From CADCTB01 sp035494015 (GTDB lineage: Bacteria; Actinomycetota; Acidimicrobiia; Acidimicrobiales; AC-14), in NCBI GenBank assembly GCA_035494015.1, contig DATJHJ010000095.1, positions 1 through 13,547 on the forward strand: 13,547 nucleotides of DNA, in the 5' to 3' direction. A model generated the notes under the pieces. It searched no databases. It saw only the letters and a program-made list of their open reading frames with translations, and was not told where the DNA came from. This document shows, one piece after another, positions 6,615 to 12,450 of the stretch (position 1 is its first letter; each line of letters opens with the position of its first letter). Made by a program: the position numbers and the translations under genes.

Positions 6615-7570
6615 GCCGACATGGCCGTCGCCAGATCCCCCATGGTCCGGACGTCGAGCACGCCGGAATCGCGCAGGCGGGCGGCCTCGCCCAGGATGGC
6701 CCGGAGCATGGCCAGCGACCGCTCCCGGTCGGCGGCCAGGTTGAACGGGTGGAACCACAGGTGGAACACCTTGCCCTCCCGCACGGCTCGCGCCATGCCC
6801 GCCTTGGCCTTGGCCACCGTCGCCGGCACGGGGACGACCCGCCGAGCCCCGCGCCGGCCGATGAGGAGCATGGAGCCGGGGATGTTCCAGAGGCCGGGGA
6901 GCGTCTCCGTGGGGGCCGACACCGGCGGGGCCAGCGGGACGGCCTGGTCGACCAGGCGGGCGGCGCGCGAGATCTGGCCCGGGAAGGCCTCGAACCAGGT
7001 CCGGTCCACGCCGCGGTAGGCGGCGAAGCCGTGCTCGGCCAACGCCGCGTGGTGGCCCTCGGAGTTGCGGGGGAAGACGAAGCTGCGCAGCGTCAGCCCC
7101 CGCTGGGCGGCGAGCTTGGCGCAGGCGGTCAGGTCGGCCTCGACCACGTCCGCCGTACATCCGGGGTCGCCGTAGGGAATGTGGGCGAAGGAGTGCGACC
7201 CCACCTCCTGGGCCACCGGGGCGGCGAGGAGCATGTCGACGATGTCGTCGCCGTACCAGAGCGGGTCCCGCGCCCGGTCGGTGCAGGGGTCGTCGCCGAA
7301 CCAGTCGCCCGGGTGCCACGACAGGTGCGGCCGCGGGTGCTCGGGATGGGCGGCACCGTCCGGTCCTGGCGAGCACGACGGCAGGAACAGGTGGCCGACC
7401 ACCGCCCACGTGGCCGCCATCTCAACCTCGACCAGGGCGTCGAGGATCCCCCGGATCACGGTGCGCATGTCCGGGTACCAGGCCGCGAACGTGGCCGGCG
7501 AGACGATGTCGAAGCTCCCCCACACGAGCTCGGTGTCGAGGCTGATGACGAACGTGGGCCGCAGCGCCAT
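6611..7570 (-). CDS. Polysaccharide deacetylase (NodB-like, variant metal motif)
   Basis: This 319-residue protein fits the CE4/NodB homology fold, which removes N- or O-acetyl groups from sugars using a divalent metal. Motif 1 is SLDTELVWG (10-18), with Asp12 and Glu14 in place of the usual Asp-Asp pair. Motif 2 is the canonical HSFAH (126-130), giving the two metal His. VFPRNSEGH (165-173) fits motif 3, and FHLWFHPFNL (269-278) supplies the late Trp-His motif. No signal peptide or membrane segment is seen, so it probably acts in the cytoplasm on a nucleotide- or lipid-linked sugar or oligosaccharide, unlike secreted chitin or peptidoglycan deacetylases (inference). It lies 13 nt after the methyltransferase, with AGGCGG 9 nt before ATG 7570, and overlaps the next gene by 4 nt. 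Function in detail is unknown. Confidence 0.85.
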   Translation of the reverse strand: MALRPTFVISLDTELVWGSFDIVSPATFAAWYPDMRTVIRGILDALVEVEMAATWAVVGHLFLPSCSPGPDGAAHPEHPRPHLSWHPGDWFGDDPCTDRARDPLWYGDDIVDMLLAAPVAQEVGSHSFAHIPYGDPGCTADVVEADLTACAKLAAQRGLTLRSFVFPRNSEGHHAALAEHGFAAYRGVDRTWFEAFPGQISRAARLVDQAVPLAPPVSAPTETLPGLWNIPGSMLLIGRRGARRVVPVPATVAKAKAGMARAVREGKVFHLWFHPFNLAADRERSLAMLRAILGEAARLRDSGVLDVRTMGDLATAMSA

Positions 7571-7583
7571 GGCCGTTCGCCGC

Positions 7584-8372
7584 CTAGCGCTGGGCGACGA
7601 TCACGAGCTGGTTCGTGAGCCCCCGGACCGGCCCCAAATCGGAGAGGCGCTCGTCGACCGGCTCGAAGGCCCGCAGGGAGGCGCCGAGGAGCCGGGGCGA
7701 GATCCGCCCGACCACCTGCCACGGCCCCAGCAGCACGCCGTGCATCTCCACCGACGAGAACCCGGCGGACCGGAACAGCCGGCGGGCCTCCGCCGGGGTC
7801 AGGAAGTGCTGCTTCTGCTTGGTGAACGTCGGGACCTGGACGCGGGAGGTCACCTGGTTGATGAGGGCGTAGCCGTTCAGCGACCACTTGGGCGCCGCGG
7901 TGATGATGGCCAGCCCGCCGGGGCGAAGGACACGAGCGGCCTCGGCCACGGCCACGTCCGGGCGGGGCACGTGGCGGATGACCTCCACGGCCAGCACCCC
8001 GTCGAACGAGGCGTCCTCGAAGGCCAGATCCTCCATGTCGCCGTCGACGATCTCCGCGCCCGGGTTGTTGGCCCGGGCCCGGCGGCGCAGCTCTTGGCCC
8101 GGCTCCACGCCGACCACGTCGAAGCCCCGCTCCCGCAGCCGGGCGACGTGGAAGCCCGTACCGCACCCGACGTCGAGCACCCGGGCGCCGGCGGGTAGCC
8201 GGTCGAGGGCGGCCTCGATGAACCGCTCCCCCTTCATCCGGCCGTAGGTGAAGGTCGAGCGGTACGGGTCGGCGTCGAGATCCTTGTACCAGGCGTCGAA
8301 CCGCCCGGCGAAGGTCTCCTGCACGCCGATTACGTGGGCCTTGGGATCGGGCGCCGTCGGCGACTCGTTCAC
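7584..8372 (-). CDS. Class I SAM-dependent methyltransferase
   Basis: This 262-residue protein has a clear Methyltransf_11-type domain: motif I VLDVGCGTGFHVA (65-77), the acidic end of strand 2 at GVEPGQ (88-93), DGDMEDLAF (110-118) and RVLRPGGLAII (147-157). The usual EVIEH segment reads EVIRHVPRP here (130-138). It would methylate a small molecule or sugar hydroxyl or amine; in this operon a sugar O- or N-methylation is the natural guess. The C-terminal third (after residue 180) is probably the substrate-recognition part and resembles no specific named family. GTG 8372 is chosen as start because it overlaps the stop of the upstream SDR as GTGA; a longer in-frame start at 8411 would overlap the SDR gene by more than 40 nt. 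Confidence 0.9.
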   Translation of the reverse strand: MNESPTAPDPKAHVIGVQETFAGRFDAWYKDLDADPYRSTFTYGRMKGERFIEAALDRLPAGARVLDVGCGTGFHVARLRERGFDVVGVEPGQELRRRARANNPGAEIVDGDMEDLAFEDASFDGVLAVEVIRHVPRPDVAVAEAARVLRPGGLAIITAAPKWSLNGYALINQVTSRVQVPTFTKQKQHFLTPAEARRLFRSAGFSSVEMHGVLLGPWQVVGRISPRLLGASLRAFEPVDERLSDLGPVRGLTNQLVIVAQR

Positions 8373-9295
8373 CGAGCCGACGCTACTGCCTCGGGCTGGC
8401 CCTGCCACCACTCGATCGTCCGCTTGAGACCGTCCTGCCAGCCGACAGCCGGGGCCCAGGACGCCAGGACCGGGTCGGGGCAGTCGTAGGCCGGCGCCAC
8501 CTGGAGGGGAGGCTCGTGGGGGCGGCGGGGCAGGGCGCCGAGCTCGAAGCGGGCGCCCGGGAACTCGTCCGCCACCTGCTGGAGGACGTCACGCACCGGG
8601 ACGCCCTCGCCCGTCCCGAGGTGGTGGAGGTGGAAGCCGCGCTCGCCTCCCACCGACACCCGATCGTCGACGGCCAGCGTCAGCCAGGCCACCAGGTCGT
8701 CGACGTGGAGGAAGTCACGCCGCTGCTCCCCGGAGGTGAACTGGGCCACCCGGCCGGCGTGGCCGGCGGCGCAGGCCGCCGGCACGAGCATGTTCCCCCG
8801 CTGGCCCGGGCCGTAGACCGTCGTGGGCCGGGCCCAGTCGACCCGCAGCCCCTCGGTGATCCGGGTCTCGAAGTGGGCGACCTCGCGGACCAGGGACTTC
8901 CACAAGCCGTAGAAGGTCCGGGGCGCGGGGGGCAGATCCTGGGTGAGCACGCCGCTGTGGTCGCCCAGCTCCTCCATGGTCCCCAGGACCACCAGATGGG
9001 GGACGCCCAACCGCGCCGCGGCCTGCACCACCGTGCGACCGGCGAGGAACGTGTCCCGCCACTGGGCGTCGACCACGTGCTGGCCGGGGCCGCGGGCCAG
9101 GGAGGCGGCGAGGTGGACCACCGTGGTGGGCCGTACCTCGGCCAGCACCTCGGCGACCTGCACCTCGTCGGCGCAGTCGAGCCCCGACCGGTCGAGGGCA
9201 ACGACGCCGGGCGTCGCCCGTTCCCCCAGTTGCTCGACGAACACCGAGCCCAGCCACCCCCCCGCCCCGGTGACGAGGATCCTCCCGCGGTTCAC
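8369..9295 (-). CDS. Extended SDR: NAD-dependent epimerase/dehydratase or reductase acting on a nucleotide sugar
   Basis: This 308-residue protein has the extended short-chain dehydrogenase fold. TGAGGWLG (9-16) binds NAD(P), ALD (33-35) ends strand 2, and VVHLAA (59-64) is the typical fourth strand. Thr106 (LGTMEE) and the YxxxK pair Tyr129/Lys133 are the likely catalytic residues. RPTTVYGPGQRGN (156-168) and RRDFLHVDDLV (192-202) are sugar-nucleotide SDR hallmarks. Directly following RfbG, it probably reduces or epimerises the CDP-4-keto-6-deoxyhexose that RfbG makes (inference), giving the finished donor. It could instead work on another nucleotide sugar. The GTG start at 9295 overlaps the RfbG stop as GTGA and its stop overlaps the methyltransferase start the same way. 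Confidence 0.9.
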   Translation of the reverse strand: MNRGRILVTGAGGWLGSVFVEQLGERATPGVVALDRSGLDCADEVQVAEVLAEVRPTTVVHLAASLARGPGQHVVDAQWRDTFLAGRTVVQAAARLGVPHLVVLGTMEELGDHSGVLTQDLPPAPRTFYGLWKSLVREVAHFETRITEGLRVDWARPTTVYGPGQRGNMLVPAACAAGHAGRVAQFTSGEQRRDFLHVDDLVAWLTLAVDDRVSVGGERGFHLHHLGTGEGVPVRDVLQQVADEFPGARFELGALPRRPHEPPLQVAPAYDCPDPVLASWAPAVGWQDGLKRTIEWWQGQPEAVASAR

Positions 9296-10329
9296 AGCTC
9301 GGTTATCGGGGTCGGCTCCTGTGCCCGCGCCGCCGGGGCTCGCCGGTCGACGAGCGCCTGGTACCAGGCGATGGTGTCGTGCAAGCCCTGCTCCAGGCTG
9401 TACGCCGGCGTCCAGCCCAGCACCTTGCGGGCCTTCGCCGCGCTCAGGTACTGGCGCTCGATCTCGCCCGCGCCGCCGCCCAGGATCACCGGTGCGAGTG
9501 ACGGGTCGATGAGGGCCAGGATGCGCTCGACCAACTCGACAACGGTCAGCTGGACCTCGTTGGAGAAGTTGAATGCCTCCCCGGCCAGGCCGGTGGCGAA
9601 CATGTGCTCGGCCAGCTGCACGTAGGCCAGGGCGGCGTCCCGCACGTAGAAGTAGTCCCGGACGAACGAGCCGTCGGAGCGGATGACCGGCGGCTCGCCC
9701 ATCAGGGCGGAGCGGATGGTCCCGGGCACGATGCGGTTGAAGTTGAGGTCGCCGGGCCCGAAGAGGTTGCCGCAGCGGGTGACGCACACCGGCAGCCCCC
9801 ACGTCCGGTGGTAGGCGAAGGCGATGAGGTCGGCGCAGCTCTTGGACACGTCATAGGGGTGGCTGCCGATCAGCGCCGTCGACTCGTCGTAGGGCAGCTC
9901 GTCGTGGTTCCCGTAGGCCTTGTCCGAGGAGGCGAGGACCACTGCCTTGACCGTCGGTGACGTCCGGCACGCCTCCAGCACGTGCCAGGTCCCCCGGATG
10001 TTGGCCTCGAAGGTCGAGAGCGGGTTGCGGTTGGCGATGGGGACGATCGTCTGGGCCCCGAGGTGCATCACCGTGTCGATCTCGTACTCGTTGATGGCCC
10101 GGCTGACGACCTCGTAATCCTCCAGCGCGCCGTGCACCGAGACGAGGCGGTCCAGGTCGGCGGCCGTCCAGAGGTGGGACTGCGGCACCTGGTCGCGCAC
10201 CAGGGCGACGACGGCCGCGCCCCGCGCCTGCAGCTCCCGCACGAGCCAGGACCCGAGCAGGCCCGTGGCGCCGGTCACCAGCACAGGCCGGTTGGTCCAC
10301 ACCGTCGACTCCGGCGACGGGCTCACCAT
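9292..10329 (-). CDS. rfbG: CDP-glucose 4,6-dehydratase
   Basis: This enzyme turns CDP-D-glucose into CDP-4-keto-6-deoxy-D-glucose. The 345-residue protein is an extended SDR with TGATGLLGSW (19-28), HLGAQTIV (89-96), the Ser-Asp-Lys active segment ASSDKAYG (133-140) and Tyr159/Lys163 in PYDVSKSC. RCGNLFGPGDLNFNRIVPG (185-203) is the block that separates RfbG proteins from dTDP-glucose dehydratases. VRDYFYVRDAA (223-233) is also typical. The gene directly follows rfbF, which supplies its substrate, so the assignment is well supported by context. Start ATG 10329 is immediately followed by GTG 10326; the ATGGTGA string overlaps the rfbF stop, so both starts imply coupling. Confidence 0.92.
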   Translation of the reverse strand: MVSPSPESTVWTNRPVLVTGATGLLGSWLVRELQARGAAVVALVRDQVPQSHLWTAADLDRLVSVHGALEDYEVVSRAINEYEIDTVMHLGAQTIVPIANRNPLSTFEANIRGTWHVLEACRTSPTVKAVVLASSDKAYGNHDELPYDESTALIGSHPYDVSKSCADLIAFAYHRTWGLPVCVTRCGNLFGPGDLNFNRIVPGTIRSALMGEPPVIRSDGSFVRDYFYVRDAALAYVQLAEHMFATGLAGEAFNFSNEVQLTVVELVERILALIDPSLAPVILGGGAGEIERQYLSAAKARKVLGWTPAYSLEQGLHDTIAWYQALVDRRAPAARAQEPTPITEL

Positions 10330-11138
10330 CGCCGCCACGGGGCGCCGTGGGACCACGCCTCTTCGAGCAGCTCGCGGTCGCGCTTGGTGTCCATGCACTG
10401 CCAGTAGGACTCGTGCAGGAACGCCTCCATCTGGCCGTCGGCGGCCACCCGCTCGAGGGGGAGGTGCTCGAGCGTGCAGGCGTCGTCGTCGTCGAGGTAG
10501 TCGAACAGGCCGGGCTCGCACACCATGAAGCCGCCGTTGATGTAATCACGGATCCCGTGGGCCTTCTCCGAGAAGCTGGTCACGTCGGTACCGTCCAACA
10601 CGAGGAGGCCGAAGCGGGCCGGGGGGTGCACGCCGGTGACGGTCACGAGCTTGCCGTGCGACCGGTGGAACTCGAGGAGGGCGGGCAGGTCGACGTCGGC
10701 CAGGCCGTCCCCGTACGTCAGCAGGAAGGCCGAGTCCCCGACGTACCGCTGGATCCGCTTCACCCGGGCGCCGGTCATGGCCCGCTCGCCCGTGTCGACA
10801 CACGCGATGGTCCAGGGGGGCGTGCGCTGCTCGCCGTCGAGCTCGACCAGCCTTCCCTCGCCCAGGTGGATCGAGAACGAGTTGGCTTCGTAGTGGTAGT
10901 TGAGGAAGTAGTTCTTGATGACCTCGGCCTTGTAGCCCAGGCACAGCACGAACCGCAGGAAGCCGTACGACGAGAAGTACTGCATCAGGTGCCACAGGAT
11001 CGGCTTGCCGCCGACGGTGACCATCGGCTTGGGGATGAACTCTGTCTCCTCGCGCAACCGCGTGCCGTCACCGCCACAGAGGATGACGACGGGGAGGTCG
11101 GAGACGGGGGCCGGGGGCACGGCCGGCAAGTCTTGCAC
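10323..11138 (-). CDS. rfbF: Glucose-1-phosphate cytidylyltransferase
   Basis: This enzyme makes CDP-D-glucose from CTP and glucose 1-phosphate, the first step of the CDP-6-deoxyhexose pathway. The 271-residue nucleotidyltransferase carries VILCGGDGTRLREETEFIPK (18-37, kept within the signature) with Lys37 in the PKPM segment, then KPILWHLMQYF (45-55), DTGERAMTGARVKRI (115-129), YGDGLADVD (142-150), DYINGGFMV (198-206) and ESYWQCMDTKRD (243-254). These are the specific RfbF blocks and set it apart from dTDP- or UDP-glucose enzymes. It is the first gene of the seven-gene operon. The start is uncertain: GTG 11138 and GTG 11120 are both possible and neither has a good ribosome site. The frame stays open far upstream, but only antisense to the acyltransferase gene. 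Confidence 0.93.
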   Translation of the reverse strand: MQDLPAVPPAPVSDLPVVILCGGDGTRLREETEFIPKPMVTVGGKPILWHLMQYFSSYGFLRFVLCLGYKAEVIKNYFLNYHYEANSFSIHLGEGRLVELDGEQRTPPWTIACVDTGERAMTGARVKRIQRYVGDSAFLLTYGDGLADVDLPALLEFHRSHGKLVTVTGVHPPARFGLLVLDGTDVTSFSEKAHGIRDYINGGFMVCEPGLFDYLDDDDACTLEHLPLERVAADGQMEAFLHESYWQCMDTKRDRELLEEAWSHGAPWRRW

Positions 11139-11189
11139 GGGGGCCGGAGCGTGCCGGAGCGTTCGGGGCCGTGGGATACCGTCGGGGGA
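11139..11189. other. 51-base divergent promoter gap between the operon and the acyltransferase gene
   Basis: This very short gap must serve both the seven-gene minus-strand operon and the plus-strand acyltransferase. The plus strand has a TANNNT box 7 nt before the ATG. The minus strand shows only a poor candidate (TATCCC near 11172-11177), which overlaps the plus-strand box, so the two promoters may compete. Confidence 0.45.
11177..11182 (+). promoter_or_regulatory. -10 box (TACCGT) of a probable leaderless acyltransferase transcript
   Basis: TACCGT matches TANNNT and is followed by exactly 7 nt before ATG 11190. This is the spacing at which transcription would begin on the start codon, as is common in actinobacteria. 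The G-run directly touching the ATG is too close to act as a ribosome site. Confidence 0.45.
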
Positions 11190-12440
11190 ATGAAGGCGGG
11201 GAAGCTGGGGGCGGCGGGACGTCCTGGAAAGCGCCCCGCGCCCGCGGCGGCGGGCGGGCCCGATTTCGCCGTGGCCCGCCACTTCCGCTACCTCCCGCAG
11301 CTGGACGGCATCCGGGCCCTGGCCGTCGGCGCCGTTGTCGCCCAGCACGCCGAACTCTCGGTCGCCCGCGGCGGGGGCGTGGGCGTCGACGTGTTCTTCG
11401 TCCTCAGCGGGTACCTCATCACCACCCTGCTGCTCCAGGAGTTCGACCGCCACGGGACGATCTCCATGCGGAACTTCTACGCCCGCCGGGCCCGGCGACT
11501 GCTCCCCGCCCTGTTCGCCGTCGCCGCCATCTCGTTGGTGGCCTTCTCCATCGTGCGGCCCTACCTGACCCACGACACGCTCGTTGGCATCCTGGCCAGC
11601 GTGCTGTACGTGTCGTGCTGGTTCCGCGCCTTCGGCGTCTCCGAACTCGGCTGGTTCGGCCACACGTGGTCGCTCTCGGTGGAGGAGCACTTCTACCTGC
11701 TGTGGCCACCGCTGCTCCTGCTGATCCTGCGCAAGGGCCTGCGCAACCTGCGCCGCTGGGTGCTGCTGGCCCTCGGCGTGGCCGTCGCCTACCGGGTGGG
11801 TTCGTCCGTGTTCCTCCACGCCGGAGGGGCACGGATGAACGGTCCCGACATGCGGGCCGACCAGCTCCTCACCGGCTGCGCCCTGGCCGTGCTCTTCCTC
11901 GACATCGGTCGGCCGAGCGAGCACGGCGACGGCCCGGCTCCGCCGTGGTGGGACCGGTGGTTGACGCTCGCCGTCGTCGTCTCGATCCTCGACCTGGCCC
12001 GGATCGTCGTCTTCCCGTACGCCCTCGGCCTCACCTTCGCCAAGGACGCGTCGCCGGAGTTCGTCGCCCTCGAGTCGGCGATCATCGTCACCTACGTCGT
12101 CCGCCGGGCGGCCAGTCCCCTGACCCGGTTCCTGTCCCACCGGTCGCTGGTGTGGTTGGGGCGGCGGTCGTACGCCATCTACCTCTGGCACGTACCGCTC
12201 TTCGGTTTGTTCAGCCTCAAGGGCCACCCCACCTCTGAGCGGCTGGCCGGCCGGGCCGCGGCCTGCGTGCTCACGCTGGTGGCGGCCTGGGCATCGTTCC
12301 GCTGGGTTGAGTCGCCCTTCTACCGGCGACGGGTCGAGCAGCCGGCCACTGCAGACGACGGGGCGCCCCCTCCCGAGGAACCGGCGCCGCTCGCCGCCCC
12401 GGCGGCAACGGGTGATCGGGCCCGGGATCTCGCCGGGTAG
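11190..12440 (+). CDS. Membrane acyltransferase, acyltransferase-3 / OafA family
   Basis: This 416-residue integral membrane protein adds acetyl or other acyl groups to surface sugars. After a basic, Pro/Ala-rich N-terminus come YLPQLDGIRALAV (34-46), with the family Arg42, then the conserved His53, DVFFVLSGYLIT (67-78), FYARRARRLLPAL (96-108) and HTWSLSVEEHFYLLWP (158-173). Several hydrophobic segments follow (about 172-180, 190-205, 258-276, 295-305, 330-343 and 355-370). SYAIYLWHVPLF (327-338) is a late family block. It is about the size of an OafA/NodX-type protein without the extra SGNH domain. The C-terminal 40 residues are Pro/Ala-rich and probably disordered. It diverges from the operon and may decorate the same glycan (inference). 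Confidence 0.93.
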   Translation: MKAGKLGAAGRPGKRPAPAAAGGPDFAVARHFRYLPQLDGIRALAVGAVVAQHAELSVARGGGVGVDVFFVLSGYLITTLLLQEFDRHGTISMRNFYARRARRLLPALFAVAAISLVAFSIVRPYLTHDTLVGILASVLYVSCWFRAFGVSELGWFGHTWSLSVEEHFYLLWPPLLLLILRKGLRNLRRWVLLALGVAVAYRVGSSVFLHAGGARMNGPDMRADQLLTGCALAVLFLDIGRPSEHGDGPAPPWWDRWLTLAVVVSILDLARIVVFPYALGLTFAKDASPEFVALESAIIVTYVVRRAASPLTRFLSHRSLVWLGRRSYAIYLWHVPLFGLFSLKGHPTSERLAGRAAACVLTLVAAWASFRWVESPFYRRRVEQPATADDGAPPPEEPAPLAAPAATGDRARDLAG

Positions 12441-12443
12441 AGT
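12438..12443 (+). promoter_or_regulatory. -10 box (TAGAGT) formed partly by the acyltransferase stop codon
   Basis: TAGAGT fits TANNNT and is followed by 7 nt (CCTCCCG) and then GTG 12451, the spacing of a leaderless transcript. Its first three bases are the TAG stop of the acyltransferase. There is no ribosome site before the GTG, which supports leaderless initiation over translation from the upstream mRNA. Confidence 0.5.
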
Positions 12444-12450
12444 CCTCCCG

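Noticed and set aside
5400..7019. Long plus-strand open frame over the glycosyltransferase and deacetylase
   Set aside because: It is antisense to two well-supported genes and gives an Arg/Gly/Pro/His-rich sequence with no motif.
6615..7409. N-terminal extension of the glycosyltransferase frame
   Set aside because: It overlaps the deacetylase in another frame, is Arg/Pro-rich without motifs, and the GTGA junction at 6611-6614 gives a natural start right before KVLALSP.
8373..8411. Longer start for the methyltransferase at 8411
   Set aside because: It would overlap the SDR coding end by more than 40 nt; the GTG at 8372 matches the GTGA coupling used by its neighbours.
9292..10329. dTDP-glucose 4,6-dehydratase (RmlB) as identity of the dehydratase
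   Set aside because: The RCGNLFGPGD...NRIVPG block and the upstream cytidylyltransferase point to the CDP-glucose enzyme.
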